Shown piece by piece: positions 31,736 through 40,464 of a DNA stretch of 64,000 nt. Under the pieces are notes generated by a model. The model had not been told where the DNA came from, searched no databases, and saw only the letters and a program-made list of their open reading frames with translations. How positions within the stretch are numbered: position 1 is the first letter of the stretch; each line of letters opens with the position of its first letter. The translations under genes and the position numbers were made by a program. The DNA is taken from positions 1 through 64,000 of the forward strand of contig JBGUPV010000155.1 of the NCBI GenBank assembly GCA_045130455.1. Reading direction: 5' to 3'. This stretch comes from ISDg sp045130455. GTDB taxonomy: Bacteria > Bacillota > Clostridia > Lachnospirales > Lachnospiraceae.

Positions 31736-34396
31736 TCACTGCTTGCCGAGGTGAGCCAGCTGCTCCTCAACCTGCTTCATCATCGCGGTGTATTTTTCGA
31801 GCTTCGCGCGCTCCTCGGCGATCTTCGCCTCGGGTGCCTTGGATACGAAGCGCTCGTTGCTGAGCATGCCGTTGACGCGGGCAAGCTCGCCGGTGAGACG
31901 CTCCTTCTCCTTCTGAAGTCGCTCGATCTCCTTTGCGATATCCACAAGATCCGACAGCGGCATGTAGACGGTCGCGCCTGCAACCACTACGGACACAGCG
32001 TCGTCATCGATACCGGTCTTGTCGCTCTGAACCGTAACTTCGCTTGCGCTGCCGAGTGCTGCGAAGAAGTCCTTGCTGCCCTCGAAGATTTCACGAACAT
32101 GCTCCGAATCAGAAACAACGAACACCTTCGCCTTGCGCGACGGCGGAACGTTCATGTCGTTTCTGAGTACACGCATCGCGGTAACGGCGTTCTTGATCAG
32201 CTCAACCGCCTCTTCCTCACGGCTCCATACGAAGGCCTTGATGAACTCAGGCCACTCGGAGATCATGATGGAAGTGTTGTCATCGAGATGTCCCTGTGCG
32301 TCGGCAAGGGTGCGGTAAATCTCCTCGGTGATGAACGGCATGAACGGATGCAACAGCTTCATGGACGTCGTGAGAACCATGCACAAGGTAAACATCGCAG
32401 CCTGCTTCGTCTTAAGCTCCGTGCCGTAGAGACGAGGCTTCACCATCTCGATGTACCAGTCGCAGAACTCGGACCAGATAAAGTCGTAAATCTTGCCTGC
32501 GGCGATACCGAGCTCGAAGTTCTCAAGGTTCTCCGTAACGTCGGCTACCAGCTGGTTACACTTGGAAATGATCCAGCGGTCCGCGTCCGTAAGGGCACTC
32601 ATATCAAGATCGCCGCTCATGTCAACCTGCTCGAGGTTCATCATGATGAAACGGCTCGCGTTCCAAACCTTGTTGGCGAAGTTGCGGCTTGCCTCAACAC
32701 GCTCCCAGTAGAAGCGCATGTCGTTGCCGGGCGCGTTGCCGGTGACGAGCGTGAAGCGAAGCGCGTCCGCGCCGTATTTGTCGATCACCTCGAGAGGATC
32801 GATACCGTTTCCTAGGGACTTACTCATTTTCCGACCCTGAGAGTCGCGAACGAGACCGTGGATGAGAACCGTCTTGAACGGAACCTCGCCCATCTGCTCG
32901 ATGCCGGAGAACATCATTCGCATTACCCAGAACGGGATGATGTCGTAACCGGTAACCAGCGTGCTCGTCGGGTAGAAATACTCAAGTTCCTTGGTCTTCT
33001 CCGGCCAGCCGAGGGTCGAGAACGGCCACAGAGCCGAGCTGAACCAGGTGTCCAGAGTATCGGGATCCTGGCGCATGGGCTTGCCGCACTTCGGGCAAAC
33101 AGCGCTGTCTTCCTTGGTTACTACCGTCTCGCCGCACGCGTCACAGTAGAACGCCGGGATCCGGTGGCCCCACCACAGCTGGCGGCTGATGCACCAGTCG
33201 CGGATATTTTCAAGCCAATGGAAATATGTCTTCTCAAAATGCTCCGGAACGAACTGCGTCTCATCCTTCTTTACAGCGTCGATCGCGGGGCCTGCCAGCG
33301 GCTTCATCTTGACGAACCACTGCATCGAAACGCGGGGCTCGATGGTGGTGCCGCAACGGTAGCAGGTGCCTACGTTGTGGGCGTGATCCTCGATCTCCGT
33401 GAGGGCGCCGCACTCCTGCAGATCCTTTACGATTGCCTTGCGGGCCTCGTAGCGGTCCATGCCGGCGTACTTCGGATAGTCGTCCGTGATCTTCGCATCG
33501 GGCGTCAGAACATTGATCACCGCGAGGTTGTGGCGGAGACCTACCTCAAAGTCATTAGGGTCATGAGCCGGTGTGATCTTGACAACACCGGTACCGAATT
33601 CCATGTCAACGTACTCGTCGCCGATCACCGGGATCTCGCGGCCCACGAGCGGCAGCGTAACGGTCTTGCCGATCAGGTGCTTGTAGCGGTCATCGTTCGG
33701 GTTAACCGCAACGGCGGTATCGCCGAGCATCGTCTCGGGACGCGTGGTTGCCATCTCAATGTAGCCGCTGCCGTCCGTGTACGGATAGCGCAGATGCCAG
33801 AAATGACCTGCCTGATCCTCGTAGTTTACCTCCGCGTCGGAGATCGTCGTCAGGCAGTGAGGGCACCAGTTGATGATGCGGTTTCCGCGGTAAATGAGCC
33901 CCTTGTTGTAGAGGTTTACGAAAACTTCCTTAACGGCTTTGTTGCAGCCCTCATCCATGGTGAAACGCTCGCGGTCCCAGTCGCAGGACGAGCCCATTTT
34001 CTTCAGCTGGGAAATGATGCGGCCGCCGTACTGGCGCTTCCACTCCCATGCTCTCTCGAGGAAGCCCTCACGTCCGAGGTCCTCCTTCGTGATGCCTTCC
34101 TTTGCCATGGCCTCAACGATCTTCGCCTCGGTGGCGATGGACGCATGGTCTGTGCCGGGAAGCCACAGAGCCTCATAGCCCTGCATACGCTTGAAGCGGA
34201 TCAAAATGTCCTGCAGCGTGTTGTCCAAAGCGTGGCCCATGTGCAGCTGTCCGGTGATGTTCGGCGGCGGGATCACGATCGTGTACGGCTTCTTCTCGGG
34301 CCGTACTTCCGCATGAAAATACTTCTTGTCCTGCCACATCTGATACAGGCGGTCTTCAATCTCTTTCGGATTGTAGGTTTTAGCCAGTTCCTTCAT
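31736..34396 (-). CDS. valS: Valyl-tRNA synthetase
   Basis: The start at 34396 follows AAGGAG 6 bases upstream and gives 886 residues, the normal length. It has the class I HIGH-type motif PPPNITGQLHMGHALDNTLQD near residue 45, two CP1 editing-domain segments (VSMQWFVKMKPLAG; PGTDHAS), a zinc-like CPKCGKPM region, the KMSKS motif KMSKSLGNGIDP, the anticodon-binding domain, and a C-terminal coiled-coil arm (LQKEKERLTGELARVNGMLSNERF). It is controlled by a T-box leader and ends in a strong terminator, so it is monocistronic. Confidence 0.96.
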   Translation of the reverse strand: MKELAKTYNPKEIEDRLYQMWQDKKYFHAEVRPEKKPYTIVIPPPNITGQLHMGHALDNTLQDILIRFKRMQGYEALWLPGTDHASIATEAKIVEAMAKEGITKEDLGREGFLERAWEWKRQYGGRIISQLKKMGSSCDWDRERFTMDEGCNKAVKEVFVNLYNKGLIYRGNRIINWCPHCLTTISDAEVNYEDQAGHFWHLRYPYTDGSGYIEMATTRPETMLGDTAVAVNPNDDRYKHLIGKTVTLPLVGREIPVIGDEYVDMEFGTGVVKITPAHDPNDFEVGLRHNLAVINVLTPDAKITDDYPKYAGMDRYEARKAIVKDLQECGALTEIEDHAHNVGTCYRCGTTIEPRVSMQWFVKMKPLAGPAIDAVKKDETQFVPEHFEKTYFHWLENIRDWCISRQLWWGHRIPAFYCDACGETVVTKEDSAVCPKCGKPMRQDPDTLDTWFSSALWPFSTLGWPEKTKELEYFYPTSTLVTGYDIIPFWVMRMMFSGIEQMGEVPFKTVLIHGLVRDSQGRKMSKSLGNGIDPLEVIDKYGADALRFTLVTGNAPGNDMRFYWERVEASRNFANKVWNASRFIMMNLEQVDMSGDLDMSALTDADRWIISKCNQLVADVTENLENFELGIAAGKIYDFIWSEFCDWYIEMVKPRLYGTELKTKQAAMFTLCMVLTTSMKLLHPFMPFITEEIYRTLADAQGHLDDNTSIMISEWPEFIKAFVWSREEEAVELIKNAVTAMRVLRNDMNVPPSRKAKVFVVSDSEHVREIFEGSKDFFAALGSASEVTVQSDKTGIDDDAVSVVVAGATVYMPLSDLVDIAKEIERLQKEKERLTGELARVNGMLSNERFVSKAPEAKIAEERAKLEKYTAMMKQVEEQLAHLGKQ

Positions 34397-34484
34397 GTGT
34401 TGCTCCTTTCTGTGTGGGTGCGCTGTCCCGCAACCTCGCGAACTGCGTTCGCTCGGTGTACGTGCGCTCGGAACCCAAATAAAC

Positions 34485-34780
34485 AAAGACGCCCCTCGCC
34501 GTATAAGGACGAGGGGCTGTTCGTGGTACCACCTTATTTCGCAGCTTGCGCTGCCTCTTTACGCCGCTCCAACAAGCGACTCATCGGTAACGGGATTACC
34601 CGGAGATTCCTATTCCCGCATCGCCGCGCCAGAAAGCACCGCTGCCGGTTTCAAAATCTCAGCTCCGAAGCTACTTCCGCATCTCCGTCTCCGAACCGGT
34701 CTTGCAGCCTTGAACCGGTCTCTCTGTCGGTCGGTGGAAACGTACTCCTCTTCTTCCATGCCTTTGTGTTATGAATATGT
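34485..34780 (-). promoter_or_regulatory. T-box riboswitch leader of valS
   Basis: The leader between the promoter and valS carries the T-box sequence AAGGTGGTACCACG (minus strand, about 34535-34522), which pairs with the tRNA acceptor end, followed at once by the terminator stem CCCCTCG...CGAGGGG (about 34518-34491) and a T-rich tail. The 5' part (AGGCATGGAAGAAGAGGAGTA) has the usual stem I start. Uncharged tRNA-Val should stabilise the antiterminator and allow valS expression. I could not place the specifier codon with certainty. Confidence 0.88.
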
Positions 34781-34784
34781 GCAT

Positions 34785-34813
34785 ACTTTACCGCAGCCCG
34801 AGGGCTTTGTCAA
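34785..34813 (-). promoter_or_regulatory. valS promoter
   Basis: On the minus strand a perfect TTGACA (34813-34808), 17 bases, TAAAGT (34790-34785). Confidence 0.78.
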
Positions 34814-34837
34814 GGAAAAATTCCGAGGCGTATCCGA

Positions 34838-36322
34838 TCAATAGTATGTGTACTCATACTCCGTCTGTTCCGGCTCCTCACCGTCGCTGAGCTTTACCTC
34901 TTTCACGATGTTCCCGTGATCATCGTAGTCCGTGCTTATCTCGGAGTAGAGCGCACTGAAGAAGTTTCTGGTATTCACTCTTCTGCCGTTCTCGTCGAAG
35001 GTCGTCTTCATCTTTTCCTCAATATCGTCATCGCTTAAGTATTCCTTCCAACTGTACATTTCCAGTCTCCATGTTCCGTCCAGCGCACGATATTCCATAT
35101 CCGACACTTCAAGCCCGTTCCCCCATTCCTCGTTCAAGCAGGTAAGCTGTCGAAAAAGTTCATTGTCCCCGTAACTTTCCGTCGACACCGAAGGCGTCAG
35201 AAAATATAATTCCTCTTTACTTACGGGCGCTTCACTCTCTTCTCCCGTATCGGGATTCCTTTCACAGGAGTACATCCGCTTGCTGAAGATTCCTTTTGCC
35301 GAGTCCCAGTCGCAGACCGTTTTTTCGCAGTACTTCTCCCCCTCGGCATAGGAACGCATCACCAGGATCTTTCCCAGCGCATCAAACTCATTTTCCTTGA
35401 TCGTCCCGTCCGCGAACGTCAGGATGCTCTTCGAACACACTCGCCCGCCTTTATACTGATATTCAACGGTACACATCTCATAGGGTTCGCCGTCAATCTC
35501 TCCGCAGAACACTTTCATACGGTTCAGCCGGCCGGATTCATCATAATACTTCTCATAGGTCTTTTCCCTGGTCACCGTCACATCATCGTCATAAATTTGC
35601 CAGTATACCCCGTATCCGGTCACCTTCCGCTGCTCGGCATCATACTCAGCCGCAACCACCTCCCGCCGGGATCCCGGCGGCAAAGAATAACCGATTGCCC
35701 CGACTTCTTTCCGGTAGATGAGATTCCCGTACGCATCATATTCCATCTCGTGGCACCAATAAACATCCCCGTCCGAGTCGGTACCTTTGTTCAGGATCTC
35801 ATCCCCGTTTTCGTTGTATCGTATCTCCTGTATCCTTTTGTAATCTTCGTTTGCGTTGCCTTCCCGTACAAAGCGGATACGGTCGGAATCCCCGTCGTAT
35901 TCATAGGACATAACGTACGGAACAACCTTCGAAGGATCCTCTCCGGCCTTCGTGGTAACCGTCGTCAGCGAAGCGACCCTCCCTTTGCTGTCGTACTCGG
36001 TGCGGATCTCCGTTTTCGTTTCCTCCCCGAACAGATGCAAATACCAGGAACTGCTGAAGATTTCCCGGCCGTCCGCATCCAGATCGACCTCATCCGTCCG
36101 GATCTTCGTCCGCACCCCTTTCTCGTAAGCATACGTGTCACAAACATAGCTTCCGGGGTATTTCACCGCCGGATCATTGCCCGGATTTCCCGGCGTCGAC
36201 CCGGTGTCCGCCACCGTCCCGTTGTTCGCGTCATTTTCCGACTTCTTTTTGTCTCCCTTGGTGCAGGCCGTCATACACAGACAGACGATCAGCACCGGGA
36301 TCAACCATGCTTTTCCTTTCAT
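34838..36322 (-). CDS. YD-repeat-like lipoprotein, array member 5
   Basis: The start at 36322 follows GGGGGAGA and gives 494 residues with a clean lipoprotein signal (lipobox MTAC); the frame open farther upstream overlaps the neighbouring gene. The mature part has repeated Tyr-Asp units: TEYDSKGRVASL, YEYDGDSDRIRFV, IRYNENGDEILN, MEYDAYGNLIYR, KYYDESGRLNRM, NEFDALGKILVM, TTFDENGRRVNT and TDYDDHGNIVKE, and ends YEYTYY. All five array members share that ending, a YDGDSDR-type unit and an EYDAYGNLIFRKE-type unit at similar places. It is the last gene of the run before the valS promoter; no terminator is seen after it. Confidence 0.72.
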   Translation of the reverse strand: MKGKAWLIPVLIVCLCMTACTKGDKKKSENDANNGTVADTGSTPGNPGNDPAVKYPGSYVCDTYAYEKGVRTKIRTDEVDLDADGREIFSSSWYLHLFGEETKTEIRTEYDSKGRVASLTTVTTKAGEDPSKVVPYVMSYEYDGDSDRIRFVREGNANEDYKRIQEIRYNENGDEILNKGTDSDGDVYWCHEMEYDAYGNLIYRKEVGAIGYSLPPGSRREVVAAEYDAEQRKVTGYGVYWQIYDDDVTVTREKTYEKYYDESGRLNRMKVFCGEIDGEPYEMCTVEYQYKGGRVCSKSILTFADGTIKENEFDALGKILVMRSYAEGEKYCEKTVCDWDSAKGIFSKRMYSCERNPDTGEESEAPVSKEELYFLTPSVSTESYGDNELFRQLTCLNEEWGNGLEVSDMEYRALDGTWRLEMYSWKEYLSDDDIEEKMKTTFDENGRRVNTRNFFSALYSEISTDYDDHGNIVKEVKLSDGEEPEQTEYEYTYY

Positions 36323-36344
36323 AATTCTCCCCCTGTTTCTTATT

Positions 36345-37649
36345 TCACTCCGTGAAATACTTCGGAAAATACGTATACTCGTATTCCTTCCACGGCTTTT
36401 CCGTTCCGTCTTCCTTGACGCGATATTCTCGCGTCCGATGATCATACTCATCGTACTCACGGATCTCATTTTCCGAATATCCCCGATATGTCTGACGGAT
36501 GATATGCCCCGCATTGTCGAACTCGGCCTCCACGACGGTTTCCATCATATCCTTCTCATTCGGATGCTCGGCACGCTCGTTCGCCCACACGTATTTCAGT
36601 GTATTCTTCAGAATCGTAAAATGATAATCCTCGTCTGGCTCATTGACGGGATGATTCAACACGATGAAGTACTCTTCTTCATCCTCCAGCATTTCATCAT
36701 CATACTGCTTGTAATGCCTCCGTAGGTTTACCTCACGATTCGCCACCGGGTAATCACTGACATCCCAAAAGTATACATTGTACGATACGACAACGCCGTT
36801 GACGATCTTCTCTTCGGAGATCACTCTTCCCATGCCGTCATATACCGTCCGGTTTCTGACGTTGAACACTCCATTTATATCTCCCGCCGTGTCGTAGGAA
36901 AATTCAAGGATCGTTCCGTCCATACCGTAGGCTGTAGTTGACTGCGACCTCAAAACGCCGTTCGGATCAAACATCCGGGAGATGCCGCGGTTCGTCCCGC
37001 GGTCGAAGGATCGCTCTTCGATCATTGACACGCCACCGTCGTCATCGTAGAATCTCACGACAGTTATATCCTGATCGACATAGGAGTCAACCAGGATCTC
37101 CGGAATGTCATTATCCTCACTCCATTTCCTGCGGAAAATGACATTGTACATGGAGTCATACTTATTTTCCTCAGCGCTGAACGTTCCGTCATCGCTCTCT
37201 CTCCGCGAATAAAGAACCCTTTGGGAATCGCCGTCGTACACGTAAGTGTACGCTTCGGTAGATTCAACATCGCGGTACCAACCGGAAACAATCTCGTAAT
37301 ACATGCGATCCAACTCGTCGAAGAAGCATCTCTCTTCCGTCCCCATATACGGCTCATCGGAGTCATCAGGCGGATACGTCATGCCGGAGTCGTAAGACAA
37401 TTGTTTTCTGCGGATCACACGCCCTTTCTGATCCAGATCACATTCTTCTTCTTTGATCAGTACGCGATAGTCCCCCCTGTACAAATACTCTTTCTTCGTA
37501 TAACTCGCGACCTCGGTCTGCCGGCGTTCATCTGCAGCGTTCTCCTGCGGACCATCCTTTTTCGACGATCCGGAGCACGCCGAAAGAAGTGCCGCTGCAA
37601 GCAGCGCCACTGTAAGCAAAAGGATCATTTTCCGAATCCGTTGCGTCAT
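36345..37649 (-). CDS. YD-repeat-like lipoprotein, array member 4
   Basis: A 434-residue protein; lipobox LLSAC, followed by SGSSKK. Shared units: CDLDQKGRVIRRK, YVYDGDSQRVLY, NKYDSMYNVIFRRK, TVYDGMGRVISEE, AEFDNAGHIIRQ and REYDEYDHRTRE; the end is YEYTYFPKYFTE, an extended form of the shared YEYTYY ending. The DNA encoding the signal peptide is nearly identical to that of member 3. 22 bases separate it from member 5. Likely a surface protein; ligand unknown. Confidence 0.72.
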   Translation of the reverse strand: MTQRIRKMILLLTVALLAAALLSACSGSSKKDGPQENAADERRQTEVASYTKKEYLYRGDYRVLIKEEECDLDQKGRVIRRKQLSYDSGMTYPPDDSDEPYMGTEERCFFDELDRMYYEIVSGWYRDVESTEAYTYVYDGDSQRVLYSRRESDDGTFSAEENKYDSMYNVIFRRKWSEDNDIPEILVDSYVDQDITVVRFYDDDGGVSMIEERSFDRGTNRGISRMFDPNGVLRSQSTTAYGMDGTILEFSYDTAGDINGVFNVRNRTVYDGMGRVISEEKIVNGVVVSYNVYFWDVSDYPVANREVNLRRHYKQYDDEMLEDEEEYFIVLNHPVNEPDEDYHFTILKNTLKYVWANERAEHPNEKDMMETVVEAEFDNAGHIIRQTYRGYSENEIREYDEYDHRTREYRVKEDGTEKPWKEYEYTYFPKYFTE

Positions 37650-37670
37650 AGTAATCCTCTCCGAAACACA

Positions 37671-39038
37671 TCAATAGTAGGTGTATTCGTACTCGTAGGA
37701 ATCCTCTGGAATCCATTTTCCGTCTTCGTCAAACTTAGAAACTTTGACTACATTTTGGTGTTCATCAAACTCTTCGATTTCTGTCTGCCAACCGTAGTGA
37801 TACGTCATTCTCTTCATAATATCCCCGTTGGAATCAAAGACCGAGTCAACAGTTGTCTCCCTCTCCCGGATAAGCGCTCCGTCGGAAGCCCCATCTACCG
37901 TTTTTTCAACATACTCATATACCCGAAAACAACCAACATTACCAGAACGCGAATCCGATTCTTGTCCATCCAGATAAAAGCTTTCATACTTCGGCACAAG
38001 GTTTCCGTCACTATCTTTACTCATCACGGTTCGGATATTCACCTTTCTGTTCGGTACCGAACTGTCCTCGACGCCCCATCGGTATTCAAATGCAGTATTG
38101 ACAACTCCATTGTCATGGAATTCCGTCTCTCTGATCATTCTTCCCTGATCATCGTACAAATACTCTCTGTAGCAATACATTTTCCCATCATTGTCTGCAC
38201 GTAAATACACCTCTTCAATCATCACCCCGGCTGTGTTGTACTTATACCGGGTTTCGGACGTGACTTTGCCTTCATCATCCCTACTCAGCTCAGCAACACA
38301 GTGTCCCTGTTCATCATACTCAAGCACTTCTTCATAGTAAGCGCCGTCAGAAGGATCGGTTACAACAACTCGTATCGGACGTCCGTTCTCATCATAGTAC
38401 CACTCCTCTTCGCTTTGAATCTGTTCCGAGTAATCTTCACCTTTTCCATAATCGTAGCTGATCCTCTTTCCATCCTGAAAGTTCGATTCGTACAAAACCC
38501 TGTAATGATCACCATACCTCGAATCAAATTCTTTATGAAAAATCGTATGGCCGAATTGATCGTATTGACACTCACGAATAATCTGAAGCTCACCCTCCAG
38601 GCTTGTATACAGATTAATTTGACACAATTCTCTGTCAGAATCCCCGTCATAGACAGGCAACAAACTGGAATATTCCTCACCTTCCGGACCAAAACTCTCT
38701 GCCCAATAGAATACTTGTCTGTCAAGATCATCGTACATCCACCGTTTTTCATAACCCGATCCATCGTCATCATACCGAACGTTCTCACGGATTTTTCTCC
38801 CTTTTGAATCCAGATCCACTTCGGTCACACTAATCAGGACTCGCTTTCCGTTCTCGTCAAACTCATAGCTTTTATAATCATAACTGCCGGGGAGCCGCTT
38901 ATTCAGCTCCGCAGCGTTCTCCTGCAAATTCTCCTGTGAGCTCCCCTTTTTCGACGATCCGGAGCACGACGAAAGAAGTGCCGCTGCAAGCAGCGTCACC
39001 GCAAGTGAAAGGGTCATTTTCCGAAGGGGGTGCGTCAT
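37671..39038 (-). CDS. YD-repeat-like lipoprotein, array member 3
   Basis: A 455-residue protein starting at the ATG at 39038 (a TTG one codon earlier is less likely). Lipobox LLSSC, SGSSKK. Units: VDLDSKGRKIREN, VYDGDSDRELCQ, QYDQFGHTIFHKE, YYDENGRPIRVV, LEYDEQGHCVAEL, YLYDDQGRMIRET, SVFDSNGDIMKRM and EEFDEHQNVVKVS, ending YEYEYTYY. It contains the segment SSVPNRKVNIRTVM, also found in member 2 (PTVPNRKVNRESVY) and in altered form in member 4, so the array arose by duplication. Confidence 0.72.
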   Translation of the reverse strand: MTHPLRKMTLSLAVTLLAAALLSSCSGSSKKGSSQENLQENAAELNKRLPGSYDYKSYEFDENGKRVLISVTEVDLDSKGRKIRENVRYDDDGSGYEKRWMYDDLDRQVFYWAESFGPEGEEYSSLLPVYDGDSDRELCQINLYTSLEGELQIIRECQYDQFGHTIFHKEFDSRYGDHYRVLYESNFQDGKRISYDYGKGEDYSEQIQSEEEWYYDENGRPIRVVVTDPSDGAYYEEVLEYDEQGHCVAELSRDDEGKVTSETRYKYNTAGVMIEEVYLRADNDGKMYCYREYLYDDQGRMIRETEFHDNGVVNTAFEYRWGVEDSSVPNRKVNIRTVMSKDSDGNLVPKYESFYLDGQESDSRSGNVGCFRVYEYVEKTVDGASDGALIRERETTVDSVFDSNGDIMKRMTYHYGWQTEIEEFDEHQNVVKVSKFDEDGKWIPEDSYEYEYTYY

Positions 39039-39053
39039 CAAAACTGCCTCACT

Positions 39054-40451
39054 TTACTCGTACGTATATTCGTAGATCCACTCGCTCCCCGGGACAATCT
39101 CGTTGTTCTCCAACGAATATTCACGTACTACATTGCCCATCGTGTCGTATTCCCTGACATCACATCGGTCGTATCTGTTATAAGCTGTTTGCTTCACCGG
39201 CTTTCCGTCCTTGTCAAACTCCGTGTCAAGCCCCAGTCTCATTTCTTCCGACAGACTCGGTCCCCCGCTCCCGGTTCCCATATTCCAGTCGATCACCCGC
39301 TCCCGCATCCGATACATACTGTTGTAATCATCAATATCCCCGAGATAGTATGTTTCACTGGTAAGCACCTGAACACCATTGTAAAGATCGTATACCGATT
39401 CGCGGTTCACTTTTCGGTTCGGTACCGTCGGGTCATCGATATCCCACTCCACTTGTGTAAGAGAGTTCAGAGTCCCATCCAGGAAGTTCTCCGTTGACCG
39501 GCACAACCGTTCCTGCTCGTCATATTCATCCGAATGGGTCAGACACCAGACTGAATTGACCGCTGTATACCTGCGGTACTCTGCGATCTTTCCGTTGTTA
39601 TGATACTCGAACTCCTCCTTCTCGTACGGGTTGTCAGGATCATATGACTGATCGTATGACGCCGTTCCGACACATCTCCCGTCCTCGTCGTATTCATACA
39701 GCTTGCGAACATGGTTGCCGGGCTTCAGATACTCAACTCCGTCATCGGTATAACTGTACACCGGGCAATGCTCGTCTTCCCAGAGCAGTCTTCCTTCTTC
39801 ATCATAACAGAATGTCTCCACGACAACCTTCTCTCCGTACTCGTCCGGAGTATCGGCATACTTATATACGCGCCGTTTGGTTCCCTGAATGTCAGAATCG
39901 ACTTGAATTCTATAACCGTCGGTCAGCAGGTCGGTAGCCCGCTCAAAGATTAAGTTCCCGTATGCGTCGTACTGCCGCTCCGTGATCTCAACATCATCTG
40001 ACGAGCCGTCCCCATGCTGTTCCTGATACACAATCCTGTCGGAATCCCCGTCATATGCCAGAAGTCCGTACGTTAAGAAGCGTATCTCCGTATTTTCCAC
40101 CCATTGAGTTGCTTCCCAGTACACCACGCGCCCCAGCTCATCATACAGCCAGCGCCGCTGCCCTTTTCTTTGTAAATCCGCACCTCGTGCATATTCCCAC
40201 CGGATCTTATGACCCTTCTCATCCATTTCGTACGCATCATAATCGGTATGCTCTCTGGTTCCGTCCTCCCGAATATAATACGTGTTAAAACTGTACTTTC
40301 TCGGTCCCGTGTACTCTTCTTCCGCGGCTTTTCCGGATTTCGCATCCTCGTCCCTGTCCCGCGGTTTCTTCCCGCACGCCGACAACAGTGCCGCCGTAAG
40401 CAGCGCCACTGCAAGCAAAATGATCATTTTCCGTGATCCGTGCCTTCTCAT
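39054..40451 (-). CDS. YD-repeat-like lipoprotein, array member 2
   Basis: A 465-residue protein; GGGGAG precedes the ATG; lipobox LLSAC. Units: YEMDEKGHKIRWE, WLYDELGRVVYWE, LAYDGDSDRIVYQE, RQYDAYGNLIFER, FCYDEEGRLLWED, YEYDEDGRCVGTA, DEYDEQERLCRS, TEFDKDGKPVKQT and REYDTMGNVVREY, ending YEYTYE. 13 and 15 bases separate it from its neighbours. Many acidic and aromatic residues in the repeats suggest an extended, possibly cation-binding structure; this is inference. Confidence 0.72.
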   Translation of the reverse strand: MRRHGSRKMIILLAVALLTAALLSACGKKPRDRDEDAKSGKAAEEEYTGPRKYSFNTYYIREDGTREHTDYDAYEMDEKGHKIRWEYARGADLQRKGQRRWLYDELGRVVYWEATQWVENTEIRFLTYGLLAYDGDSDRIVYQEQHGDGSSDDVEITERQYDAYGNLIFERATDLLTDGYRIQVDSDIQGTKRRVYKYADTPDEYGEKVVVETFCYDEEGRLLWEDEHCPVYSYTDDGVEYLKPGNHVRKLYEYDEDGRCVGTASYDQSYDPDNPYEKEEFEYHNNGKIAEYRRYTAVNSVWCLTHSDEYDEQERLCRSTENFLDGTLNSLTQVEWDIDDPTVPNRKVNRESVYDLYNGVQVLTSETYYLGDIDDYNSMYRMRERVIDWNMGTGSGGPSLSEEMRLGLDTEFDKDGKPVKQTAYNRYDRCDVREYDTMGNVVREYSLENNEIVPGSEWIYEYTYE

Positions 40452-40464
40452 CCCGATCTCCCCG

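Noticed and set aside
32858..34774. Long plus-strand frames opposite valS (also 31703-32815)
   Set aside because: Antisense shadows of a certain gene; one also runs through the T-box leader.
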